This document shows positions 1 to 6,716 of a stretch of DNA of 7,852 bases, piece by piece. The position numbers and the translations under genes were made by a program. The notes beneath the pieces were generated by a model. It made no database searches, had not been told where the DNA came from, and was given only the letters and a program-made list of their open reading frames with translations. Origin of the DNA: Candidatus Poseidoniaceae archaeon (GTDB taxonomy: Archaea > Thermoplasmatota > Poseidoniia > Poseidoniales > Poseidoniaceae); contig JAPKCL010000077.1 in assembly GCA_028822955.1 (NCBI GenBank), forward strand, positions 1 through 7,852, written 5' to 3'. Numbering within the stretch: the first letter of the stretch is position 1; every line of letters begins with the position of its first letter.

Positions 1-299
1 CCCAAAAGATAGGCAATGTACCAAGCAGCCGATATGGCTAATCCTAATTTGAGACCGATATAGGCAGTCACGCCAGAAAAGATTGCTCCAATCGCAATAC
101 CATAGAGTACTTTAGGTGTATTCCAATGTGAGACTTCAAACGATTCTTTCACGTTCTTTTCTTCGAGATATTGTTCGAGTACACCCGTGTTTAGGTTGTT
201 GTACATGTCGTCATCAAGCCAAGTGAGCGTACCCTTTTCGATCGCTTTCAAACCCTGTGGAGTCACCGGTTGACGGTATGCTGATTTTTCGACACCCAT
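1..299 (-). CDS. OPT-family oligopeptide/metal-chelate transporter, N-terminal fragment
   Basis: This is the first 99 codons of a gene that continues past the left edge. About 60 hydrophilic residues are followed by the first membrane helix (about residues 64-99), which carries the pattern TAYIGLKLGLAISAAW. The 'YxGLKxG' element followed by a small-residue helix is typical of the first helix of the OPT superfamily, proton-coupled importers of oligopeptides or chelated metals in the cytoplasmic membrane. The ATG at 299 has a GGTGAG ribosome binding site at 306-311, six bases upstream, which supports this start. The gene lies 94 bases downstream of the acyltransferase-like gene on the same strand. 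The family call rests on one helix only. Substrate cannot be judged, and another multi-pass transporter family remains possible. Confidence 0.7.
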   Translation of the reverse strand, partial: MGVEKSAYRQPVTPQGLKAIEKGTLTWLDDDMYNNLNTGVLEQYLEEKNVKESFEVSHWNTPKVLYGIAIGAIFSGVTAYIGLKLGLAISAAWYIAYLL

Positions 300-393
300 T
301 GATTTCTCACCCAGTATACGCTACGCGTACATCCTAAGGTAGAGCAATCCGTTTGAATAGGTTGCTGTTGATTGTGATTGCATTTGTACAAGT

Positions 394-1122
394 TCAAGCT
401 TCAGATTCATCTCGAGATGAAGAACCTCGTATCCGAACTGCAGGTAAACCGCCCCATACTTCTCCAGCAGGAATAGTTCGATATTTGGGGACCAAAGCAC
501 TGCTTGCGATGACGGCATTCTCTCCAATTGTAACACCAGGTTGAAGCGTTGACCCCGCACCAACAAGAGAGCCTGCTTTCATGTGAATTGGAGCAAATAT
601 CATTTGATTTTTTTCTACCAAATGGCCATTGAAAGTGGCACCACCTCCAACCACACAATCATCATCGATACGAATGAGACCTGGGTCATTCAATCGAAAG
701 GTGTTAATCTGGGTGTTTTTACCAATTTTCGCTCCTGATACCCGAAAATACGCATTTGCAAAAAAGGAAGGAACAAAATGTTGCAGAAAAGGTTGAGTCG
801 AACGCAGAACTTGGCCGCAGAAAGCCCAGCGTAATGTATGGAGTGACGCAAGTGGAACAACTGTTTTCTCTTTGATTCGAAGATGGAGTATGAATTGCAA
901 GATTGCTGAAAAGGTCAAGAGACTGAATATATAGACGATAAATGAACTTGAAAGCACAAGACCAGTTACCAGCGCTTGTGCCCATTGATGGTCAAACGAA
1001 ATCAATCCATTAGCCCAGTGATAGTAAACGATGGCCGGAGCAAGAGGAACGCCCCAAACGAGTACCATCACGAGAACCACGACAAAAGAGCCGACGGTCT
1101 GTAGGAATTTGAACATCCTCAT
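394..1122 (-). CDS. Membrane-anchored left-handed beta-helix (hexapeptide) acyltransferase-like protein
   Basis: This 242-residue protein has two parts. Residues about 10-33 and 48-82 are hydrophobic and should form two or three membrane helices. Residues about 127-226 are a left-handed beta-helix of hexapeptide repeats: GAKIGKNTQI, then LIRIDDDCVVGGGATF, SLVGAGSTLQPGVTIGENAVIASSALV, ending in the usual IPAGEVWGGLPA closing turn. A histidine in 'NGHLVE' (H167) sits where such proteins often have a conserved His. From memory, the pattern 'membrane segments, then dPgLi.I.dd..vg.ga...gH..e' resembles the C-terminal part of large Pls-like proteins linked to non-ribosomal peptide and polyamine chemistry. 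Here it stands alone. Acyl donor and acceptor are unknown. A GTG at 1143 could extend the protein by seven residues, but the GAGGAG motif eight bases before the ATG at 1122 favours the shorter start. It follows the UMF1 gene by 69 bases. Confidence 0.8.
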   Translation of the reverse strand: MRMFKFLQTVGSFVVVLVMVLVWGVPLAPAIVYYHWANGLISFDHQWAQALVTGLVLSSSFIVYIFSLLTFSAILQFILHLRIKEKTVVPLASLHTLRWAFCGQVLRSTQPFLQHFVPSFFANAYFRVSGAKIGKNTQINTFRLNDPGLIRIDDDCVVGGGATFNGHLVEKNQMIFAPIHMKAGSLVGAGSTLQPGVTIGENAVIASSALVPKYRTIPAGEVWGGLPAVRIRGSSSRDESEA

Positions 1123-1130
1123 ACCATCGA

Positions 1131-1136
1131 CTCCTC
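1131..1136 (-). promoter_or_regulatory. Ribosome binding site GAGGAG deciding the acyltransferase start
   Basis: The minus strand reads GAGGAG, then eight bases, then the ATG at 1122. The motif matches the anti-Shine-Dalgarno end of 16S rRNA. It lies inside the reading frame of the alternative GTG start at 1143, so it argues for initiation at 1122. Confidence 0.6.
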
Positions 1137-1191
1137 GGTCCACTTGATAATGTTATACGCAATTCAAGTTGTGTGAAGATTCGGAAATCAA

Positions 1192-3207
1192 TCACTCGGC
1201 AACTGTTTGTGTTGGATGCGTTCCGTTTTCTCGAGCGATACGGTCTTCTTCAGCAGCAACACGCATACCTTCTTCGAGGTCTACCTTGCTTGTGAGGTAG
1301 GTTCCCAAGAGAATGACGATTGTGATGGTCAAAATCGCAACACGGCTGTCAAACGTTGTGCTTGCAATACCATAGAGGAAGGTACCTATCATAGCCGCTG
1401 ACTTACCAAGGAAGCCAAAGAAGCCAAAGAATTCAGATGTACGTGTTTCAGGAATAAGCATCGAGAACATCGAACGTGCCTGTGCTCCTGCTGCACCCAT
1501 TGCAACTCCAACAAACAAACCAAGGATAATCCATTGAAGTGAAACTGTAATTCCTAATGGAGCCCAGACCTTGTCACGCATAAAGTCTGCATAACCGTCA
1601 ACGGGACCACCTTGGTCCAGCATGGTCGGGTGCTGTGCACCAACTTCTGCTTGGCCATCTTGTGGACCATCAATAAATACAATCGAGAATCGGTGATCTT
1701 CAGCACCTTCGAAACCAGCAACAATTGCCGCAGCATCATCTGCGTTTATGGTCTTGATATCATCTTCATCAGCGGACGCTTTGTCAGCCAACATGGAACC
1801 ACCAACCAGTCCAATTATTACTAAGAATACAACCAGAATTGCACCTTTGAAGCCCATTTCCATACCTTGTATGTAAACCATAGCGCCACCAAGTAAACCA
1901 AGCATCACAAGTATGAACAGGCAGACGAGCAAACCGGTACCAATAGTACTCGCACCAGCGTCCTCTGCGGTGTAGTCTGGTGTAGGGAAGTGATCTTGGA
2001 AGGCATCTCGGAACTCTTTATCTCCTTCAGAAGTTTCTCCAATCCATCCTTCATAGCCACGGTCATAGAGTGTACTCATGTTATAATTTTCAGTAGAATT
2101 GTCCCATTCAAAAGTAAAGTCGTAATCAGAATCGGCTGCGGTAACATCCGATTCAAGTTCGAGTGGAGCGAAACCGGCTGCCACAACTGCAACACCGCAG
2201 TAAATTAACAGTGCGAGCATGAGAGCAAATTTGGTGCCCTTAATATTCGCCAGCTTACCAAAGAGAAGTGTCATTGGAATCGCAACTACATTGACTGTGA
2301 GCAAAAGCAAGATGTTCATACTCGGGTCGAGTCGTAGCACAGATTCACCAAATGCACTGGCCATGCTTGCGATGGTGTTGACACCGTCATAAAATAAGAG
2401 ATAAGCAGCAAGGAAAAGCGCTAAAACTTTGAATTTCTTGATTTCAGTGAAGGTCTGGAATACTTGTCCATACGCCATCTTTGTTGCGTGGCCAAGACCC
2501 TGCCATTCCATGTTGGAAGGAATATCCGGCTCGGGAGTCCATTTGAACATGAGCATACCAAAGCCCCACCACCAGAGTGCGGAAGTGACGAAGATGGCAG
2601 CGAGTCGGAAGTTCGTATCCCAGCCAAACGGACCCATCAAAATGATGAGGTGGAAGATGAGCAACAATGAGCCGCCCATGAAACCGTAAGCATATCCTCG
2701 GCTCGAGACGTGATCCATACATCGCTTTTCAGCCAAGTAGGGCATGAAGGAGTAGTAAATGACGTTACCACCGGTGAAACCGACGGTACCAATGGCAAAC
2801 ATCAGAGCGAGAATAATGTAACCCTGTGAACCAAAATACGGGGCAGCACCCATCAGGGCTGTAAAAATAACACCAACAACAGTATACCACTTCAGGAGTT
2901 TCTTTTTGATTGGCATACGGTCTGCAATGACACCCAAAGCAGGTGCAGTAAGAACTACCAGCAACATCGAACCAGTGAGGATAAACGCATAGAAGGCGTC
3001 ACCGGATTGTGTTCCTGTTGCTTTATTGTAAAGACTCGCCATCAAAGCTGGTGCGATGACTGTCATTACTGTCAATGCGTACGCTTGGTTTGCCCAGTCG
3101 TACCAATACCATCCTTTGAGCGCTTTTTTATCTGCATCTGGCATAGCCTTGATGGCTGCATCAACAGAGAAAGGTTGGTCTTGCGATGTAGTTTCAGTGG
3201 CGGTCAT
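1192..3207 (-). CDS. UMF1/Atg22-type major facilitator transporter with a large acidic insert
   Basis: This is a 671-residue polytopic membrane protein. Near the N-terminus, 'GWYWYDWANQAYALTVM' (residues 32-48) is the hallmark of the UMF1/Atg22 branch of the major facilitator superfamily. It is followed by an MFS loop 'LGVIADRMPIKKKLLKW' (91-107). Near the C-terminus, 'GAQARSMFSMLIPETRTSEF' and 'GFFGFLGKSAAMIGTFLYG' (574-613) match the family's conserved block. Homologues are usually about 430-500 residues with 12 helices. This one is longer because residues about 349-550 hold an acidic loop, two extra hydrophobic segments (about 423-446 and 454-475) and a second acidic loop. The substrate is unknown; the yeast member Atg22 exports amino acids from the vacuole. 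A TTG at 3252 opens the frame earlier, but GGAGG just before the ATG at 3207 and the family N-terminus favour 3207. The acyltransferase gene follows after 69 bases. Confidence 0.9.
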   Translation of the reverse strand: MTATETTSQDQPFSVDAAIKAMPDADKKALKGWYWYDWANQAYALTVMTVIAPALMASLYNKATGTQSGDAFYAFILTGSMLLVVLTAPALGVIADRMPIKKKLLKWYTVVGVIFTALMGAAPYFGSQGYIILALMFAIGTVGFTGGNVIYYSFMPYLAEKRCMDHVSSRGYAYGFMGGSLLLIFHLIILMGPFGWDTNFRLAAIFVTSALWWWGFGMLMFKWTPEPDIPSNMEWQGLGHATKMAYGQVFQTFTEIKKFKVLALFLAAYLLFYDGVNTIASMASAFGESVLRLDPSMNILLLLTVNVVAIPMTLLFGKLANIKGTKFALMLALLIYCGVAVVAAGFAPLELESDVTAADSDYDFTFEWDNSTENYNMSTLYDRGYEGWIGETSEGDKEFRDAFQDHFPTPDYTAEDAGASTIGTGLLVCLFILVMLGLLGGAMVYIQGMEMGFKGAILVVFLVIIGLVGGSMLADKASADEDDIKTINADDAAAIVAGFEGAEDHRFSIVFIDGPQDGQAEVGAQHPTMLDQGGPVDGYADFMRDKVWAPLGITVSLQWIILGLFVGVAMGAAGAQARSMFSMLIPETRTSEFFGFFGFLGKSAAMIGTFLYGIASTTFDSRVAILTITIVILLGTYLTSKVDLEEGMRVAAEEDRIARENGTHPTQTVAE

Positions 3208-3210
3208 AAC

Positions 3211-3215
3211 CCTCC
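3211..3215 (-). promoter_or_regulatory. Ribosome binding site GGAGG, unusually close to the UMF1 start
   Basis: The minus strand reads GGAGG, GTT, ATG. The core is strong but only three bases separate it from the ATG at 3207, shorter than the four to eight bases seen at the other genes here. It still supports 3207 over the upstream TTG at 3252. Confidence 0.5.
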
Positions 3216-3249
3216 AAGAACCCACTTGGCTTATGAATACATTACCGGA

Positions 3250-3284
3250 CAAAAGTTAAAATTGTGAGATTCACAATTCTTTTG
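3250..3284. repeat. Interrupted inverted repeat between aIF5A and UMF1: terminator or operator
   Basis: A perfect 8-bp inverted repeat, AATTGTGA (3260-3267) and TCACAATT (3271-3278), is separated by three bases. Outside it, CAAAAG (3250-3255) and CTTTTG (3279-3284) pair as well, with TTAA unpaired on one side only. In the direction of aIF5A transcription, the second arm and what follows read AATTTTAACTTTTG, so a hairpin with a U-rich tail could end the aIF5A message. The site also lies 43 bases upstream of the UMF1 ATG, where a symmetric operator would act on the transporter promoter. The inner arms equal the half-sites of a symmetric lac-type operator, but with a 3-base rather than 4-base centre. 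I see no LacI-type regulator in the window, so that resemblance may be chance. Confidence 0.6.
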
Positions 3285-3301
3285 AAAACAGTCGATTCTA
3301 T

Positions 3302-3682
3302 TCAACGTTCGATTTTGTAACGACCGAGTGCTTCCATCCAAAGGATTTCTTTACCTGAATCAACTTCAATCTCTGGATCAAGAGGGAGAATCATCATGGA
3401 ATGGTCCTTCATGTTCATTGCGTGAACTTCTTCACCATCAATGTGAGTTACAATTGCCTTGCCCTTCTCAATCATTGGGACATTGATACTATCGGTAACT
3501 GAGCCAACGTGTGAGATTTTCTTTGAAGAAAACAAAGAGACTAGTTCAATACGTGCTTTAGCAGAGCCGTGCTTTCCTGGTTTTGAAGTAGAGATACTCA
3601 AAATCTTGTATGCTTCACTGTCGACAACGCAAAAGCGTCCAACTTTCAAAGTTCGAATTTCAACACGGTCTGTTCCTGGCAT
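3302..3682 (-). CDS. Translation factor aIF5A (hypusine-containing)
   Basis: This 126-residue protein is the archaeal form of eIF5A/EF-P, which binds the ribosome and relieves stalling at difficult peptide bonds. The loop 'TSKPGKHGSAKARIE' (residues 32-46) is the signature of the family, and the lysine in PGKHG, K37, is the residue converted to hypusine or deoxyhypusine. Residues 1 to about 68 fit the N-terminal SH3-like barrel and the rest the C-terminal OB fold. Length is normal for archaea. The ATG at 3682 has GAGGG (3688-3692) five bases upstream. The gene is 65 bases downstream of the SDR gene and may share its transcript. No clear TATA element was found in the gap. Deoxyhypusine synthase is not in the window. 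Confidence 0.97.
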   Translation of the reverse strand: MPGTDRVEIRTLKVGRFCVVDSEAYKILSISTSKPGKHGSAKARIELVSLFSSKKISHVGSVTDSINVPMIEKGKAIVTHIDGEEVHAMNMKDHSMMILPLDPEIEVDSGKEILWMEALGRYKIER

Positions 3683-3747
3683 AGAATCCCTCTGTTCTTG
3701 CTGTCAAGGTGCTGGCTTATCACCCTTCGCTCGTGTTTCGTTCGGAA

Positions 3748-4494
3748 TTAGAGCTCCCTAACATCAAATCGTTGACCTGAGTGCTCCATGGAATGGTTGA
3801 GTATAAGTGGACACATTTTTTCTGCAACATCAGTCGATTGCGTGAGTTGACCAGATGTATGCAGCGATACAAAATCCGAATGTCGAGGGAAAAGCTCAGG
3901 CTGAACAGAACGAATTGTGAGTTGCATGTCGGTATCGACAATACCGGGGGCAATCGAAATGGCACTGATATTCAGTTCTGCACCCTCCTGCGCAATACAA
4001 CGTGCCCACATGTCTAATCCTGCTTTGGCGACGCAGTACGCTGACCAAGATTCTACTGGATTCAATGATGCACCACTGGAAACGGTTGTGATTCTTGTTT
4101 GGTGTTCGCCACCCATATTTCCCATGAGGCGTTGTGTTAAATCTTGAACTCCAATTAAATTGACTTGAAGAGATGTTGACCAGAGTGCAATTGGAACTTT
4201 GTTGAGTGGATGAATTGGCTCTACTGTTCCTGCATTATGTACGATACCAGCGATCCATGAAAATTGGGTGGTAATTTGACTTGCTACAGCAGCAATATCT
4301 TGACTCTTTGATAAATCACATGCGAGAGCCATTGATTCTGGATGAAGGAGATTAAGTTCAATCCCAATTTGTTCGAGTTCTGGCGAAGCACGTGCAAGAG
4401 CAAGAACTGGATAGCCTTGTTTAGCAATTTCGTGGGCAATCGCTCTTCCAATCCCTTTTGAGGCTCCGGTCACGATGTAAGGTCCTTGAGTCAT
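3748..4494 (-). CDS. Short-chain dehydrogenase/reductase, benzil/sepiapterin reductase-like
   Basis: This is a classical Rossmann-fold SDR of 248 residues. It has the nucleotide-binding TGASKGIG (9-16), HNAG (86-89) in place of the usual NNAG, and the full catalytic set N112, S140, Y153 and K157 (SAYCVAK). Stretches such as HNAGTVEPI, VSSGASLNPVESWSAYCVAKAG and APGIVDTDMQ strongly resemble the bacterial benzil reductase YueD and the sepiapterin reductases, which reduce a carbonyl with NADPH. The actual substrate here is not known. An ATG at 4560 in the same frame would add 22 residues and overlap the upstream gene by 10 bases, as in coupled translation. Family members begin a few residues before the TGxxxGIG motif, so 4494 is preferred, although neither start has a strong ribosome binding site. 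It is probably the third gene of a transcript starting at the hydroxyacyl-CoA dehydrogenase. Confidence 0.9.
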   Translation of the reverse strand: MTQGPYIVTGASKGIGRAIAHEIAKQGYPVLALARASPELEQIGIELNLLHPESMALACDLSKSQDIAAVASQITTQFSWIAGIVHNAGTVEPIHPLNKVPIALWSTSLQVNLIGVQDLTQRLMGNMGGEHQTRITTVSSGASLNPVESWSAYCVAKAGLDMWARCIAQEGAELNISAISIAPGIVDTDMQLTIRSVQPELFPRHSDFVSLHTSGQLTQSTDVAEKMCPLILNHSMEHSGQRFDVREL

Positions 4495-4550
4495 ACCACG
4501 AACGAGGTGGGCAGGCTTTTCATTGTACGCCTCGCAAGAAGAGTTCCAGA

Positions 4551-5621
4551 TTAAATCCATGGGCGATTTAGAGGAGATAAATCAAAGATAGCGTCGTGAA
4601 TCTCTTCTCTCACGAGGTCCGCTTCATCATCGCCCAGTTGATGTTCTAAGAAACGAATTAATCGACGACATCTTGGTGAATTCTTGCCCGACATCGAAAA
4701 AGTTGCGAGTAAAAAACGATTTGCTCGACGTTGCTGAACTTCGCTTGAAGGAGAGATTTCCTCGGGTGGTTCACCAAGAAGTTCAAGGACACGGATTTGA
4801 TTTGGATGGATGAAACGAGCTACGGTAATTTGTTCATACATTCCTTGATGCAAGGCAGATAAAAGCCCAGGTTCGAGTAAATCAAGACCCTCAGGGAAGG
4901 CATGTTGAACAAGTTTCGGAGTCAGTTCATGACCGACTAAACGTGAACGCATATCTGACATCATGGAATGCATTCCAAACATATTGAGAGCGATGAAAAT
5001 TGGTAATTGAACGATTTCCACTACCGCACGAGTGGCGACCCGACCAATAAGGCGAAACCACATACGTCGAAGAATTACTTTGAACATCGTTGCACTGGCA
5101 AAAACGCCAACTTTTTTCAAAACTTTCCGAATCAGCATTCCAAGTTTACCAATTTTAGCCAGAGGATCGATTCCAAACATCTCTACGTGAAACCCAGGCG
5201 CACCAAGGGCAGCATGAATCAACCAATGTGGAATCGAATTTTCAAGGTCAACCTCCTCGAGTTCAGACTGTGGAATGTTCAGAATCTTCGCCATTCGTGC
5301 TGCTGTACTCAAAGAATCTCGATAGAGGAACATCAGTTCCAAGACGGTTGTAATACTGCTTGCAATGGTAAGGATGACAATAAAACCCCAGCCACTCAAT
5401 CCCTCTGACCCTTCCCAAGCAGAAAGAAAAAGAGCTACTCCTACAACTAGAAGTCCAGATATCAATCCCGAAAGTCCTGCACGAAGAACCGCTAGTCGTC
5501 CAAGCAAATCCAGTCTTTTATCTGCTTCAAGCCGGTCTGTAATGGCTTGTTCAGATGAATCCATAACCGTATCAAGGAATTGCCCGATTGCCCAAAATCG
5601 GAGATTGTCCTTGAGACTCAT
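4551..5621 (-). CDS. Unrecognised membrane protein in the dehydrogenase operon
   Basis: This is a 356-residue protein I do not confidently recognise. The first 40 residues are charged. Two clear membrane helices follow, about 47-69 and 77-99, then a segment with an acidic patch (ELEEVDLEN, 120-128). Residues about 152-200 are basic and amphipathic (KIGKLGMLIRKVLKKVG, then LRRMWFRLIGR), leading to a moderately hydrophobic stretch at 203-222. The last 130 residues look soluble and helical, with a charged C-terminus. The middle basic region vaguely recalls the LBF_2804-type bacterial membrane proteins, a weak memory-based impression. GGTGG (5627-5631) lies five bases before the ATG at 5621, and the dehydrogenase stop is 11 bases upstream, so the two are surely cotranscribed. 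No catalytic motif is apparent. Confidence 0.85.
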   Translation of the reverse strand: MSLKDNLRFWAIGQFLDTVMDSSEQAITDRLEADKRLDLLGRLAVLRAGLSGLISGLLVVGVALFLSAWEGSEGLSGWGFIVILTIASSITTVLELMFLYRDSLSTAARMAKILNIPQSELEEVDLENSIPHWLIHAALGAPGFHVEMFGIDPLAKIGKLGMLIRKVLKKVGVFASATMFKVILRRMWFRLIGRVATRAVVEIVQLPIFIALNMFGMHSMMSDMRSRLVGHELTPKLVQHAFPEGLDLLEPGLLSALHQGMYEQITVARFIHPNQIRVLELLGEPPEEISPSSEVQQRRANRFLLATFSMSGKNSPRCRRLIRFLEHQLGDDEADLVREEIHDAIFDLSPLNRPWI

Positions 5622-5632
5622 TTAGACCACCG

Positions 5633-6481
5633 TCAATACGAGAAGAATCCCTGACCGGTTTTACGACCTAATTTGCCGTCGTTAACCATCTCAATGAGCA
5701 GAGGGGCTGGTGCGTATTTTTCGGTTCCAAAACCATCGTGGAGAACGTTCATGATGTGGAGTACCGTATCCAGTCCAATCAAATCACACAGTGCTAAAGG
5801 GCCAATCGGATGATTCATTCCCAATTTCATGATACCGTCAATCGCTTCTGGTTGTGCAACACCTTCTTGAAGCGTTAAAATAGCCTCATTCAGCATTGGA
5901 CAGAGAATACGGTTTGATACAAATCCTGGGAAGTCATTGCACGAAAGGGCGGTTTTACCCATCACTTGTGATGCTTCAACGACTGCAGTGTTGGTTGCAT
6001 CACTGGTCTTATCCCCGTTGATAATTTCGACCAACTTCATGATAGGAACTGGATTCATGAAATGCATTCCAATGACTTTGTCGGGACGATTGGTTGCTTC
6101 AGCAATGGTAGAAATTGAAATTGAGGAAGTGTTTGATGCAAGAATGGTCTCTGGTTTACAGAGAGCATCGAGTTCTTGAAAAATGCTCACTTTGAGATCA
6201 AGAATCTCTGGGACTGCCTCGACAACAAGGTCGCAGTCAGCACAGACTGACCGATCGATGGAGAGGGAAATACGAGAACGTGCAGCATCTGCATCTTCTT
6301 GAGTCATTCGTTCCTTTGAAACGAGTTTAGCGAGTGATTTTTCAATTGCTGCAATCCCTCTATCGACGTATTCTTGTTGAATATCAATCATTGTCACCTG
6401 GTAACCAGCACAAGCAGCAACTTGTGTAATTCCATTTCCCATTTGTCCGGCTCCAAGAACTGCAATTTTGTTGATACCCAT
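5633..6481 (-). CDS. 3-hydroxyacyl-CoA (3-hydroxybutyryl-CoA) dehydrogenase
   Basis: At 282 residues this matches the usual single-function enzyme length. It oxidises (S)-3-hydroxyacyl-CoA to 3-oxoacyl-CoA with NAD+, or runs the reverse, in beta-oxidation or butyrate-type metabolism. The N-terminal Rossmann domain has GAGQMG (10-15) and D33 at the end of the second strand, which favours NAD(H). The catalytic residues are all in place: S119 in SNTSS, H140 in GMHFMNPVP, E152 in LVEII and N190 in GFVSNR. The C-terminal helical domain starts near residue 187 and contains HPIGPLALCDLIGLD. A GTG at 6490 would add three residues, but its bases form part of a GTGAG ribosome binding site four bases before the ATG at 6481. 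This is the first gene of the run that continues into the membrane protein and the SDR. No thiolase or enoyl-CoA hydratase is nearby. Confidence 0.96.
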   Translation of the reverse strand: MGINKIAVLGAGQMGNGITQVAACAGYQVTMIDIQQEYVDRGIAAIEKSLAKLVSKERMTQEDADAARSRISLSIDRSVCADCDLVVEAVPEILDLKVSIFQELDALCKPETILASNTSSISISTIAEATNRPDKVIGMHFMNPVPIMKLVEIINGDKTSDATNTAVVEASQVMGKTALSCNDFPGFVSNRILCPMLNEAILTLQEGVAQPEAIDGIMKLGMNHPIGPLALCDLIGLDTVLHIMNVLHDGFGTEKYAPAPLLIEMVNDGKLGRKTGQGFFSY

Positions 6482-6485
6482 TTGA

Positions 6486-6490
6486 CTCAC
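6486..6490 (-). promoter_or_regulatory. Ribosome binding site GTGAG for the hydroxyacyl-CoA dehydrogenase
   Basis: The minus strand reads GTGAG, TCAA, ATG. The first three bases of this motif are also the alternative GTG start codon at 6490, so use of the ATG at 6481 is the simpler reading. Confidence 0.4.
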
Positions 6491-6582
6491 TTATCCATGC
6501 CAACAGGAATCGATTGAAGAACTTGCCCAAAGACTCGACTCGATTTTGTAGAGCAAATACGCAGAACAAGGGTTGGAAGAGG

Positions 6583-6655
6583 TAGCCCGACTCGGATTTG
6601 AACCGAGGTCAACGGGACCAAAACCCGTTATGATGGACCCCTACACTATCGGGCT
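6583..6655 (-). tRNA. tRNA-Gln (anticodon UUG)
   Basis: This is a complete 73-nt cloverleaf without intron. The acceptor arms AGCCCGA and TCGGGCT pair at all seven positions with discriminator A. The D arm has a GG in its loop and a mismatched 13:22 pair. The anticodon stem ACGGG/CCCGT closes the loop TTTTGGT, giving anticodon UUG, which reads CAA (and CAG by wobble). The T arm is CTCGG-TTCAAAT-CCGAG. The CCA end is not encoded: the next bases are CCT. The A1-U72 pair is the archaeal form, whereas bacterial tRNA-Gln has U1-A72. In most archaea this tRNA is first charged with Glu and then amidated by GatDE. A TATA-like GATATAAT on the minus strand (6711-6718) lies about 55 bases upstream, rather far for the promoter. 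Confidence 0.97.
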
Positions 6656-6716
6656 ATGTTACACAGGCGGTAGACTCACCCTTTTGTTTTTGTCGGAACT
6701 TCGTTGTCAAATTATA

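Noticed and set aside
314..329. Small palindromes GTATAC and TACGCGTA just upstream of the OPT gene
   Set aside because: They are only six to eight bases long and too close to the start codon (about 15-30 bases) for a TATA element. Palindromes this short arise by chance.
407..658. Minus-strand frames overlapping the acyltransferase-like gene in another phase
   Set aside because: The beta-helix protein in the main frame is clearly coding. The overlapping frames give Cys/Trp-rich nonsense and show no sign of a frameshift.
3459..3761. A 100-codon plus-strand frame opposite aIF5A
   Set aside because: aIF5A is certain from its hypusination motif. The opposite frame has no family features.
5007..5408. 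A 133-codon open frame on the plus strand opposite the membrane-protein gene
   Set aside because: It is antisense to a long gene with a good ribosome binding site. Its product is Asn/Lys/His-rich with no recognisable motif, as expected for a shadow frame.
6530..6545. Tandem GACTC repeat between the dehydrogenase and tRNA-Gln
   Set aside because: It is only two copies of five bases, not enough to call a repeat element or attachment site.
6583..6655. tRNA-Gln as an integration site
   Set aside because: No integrase gene, no duplicated tRNA 3' end and no foreign-looking genes are visible on either side.
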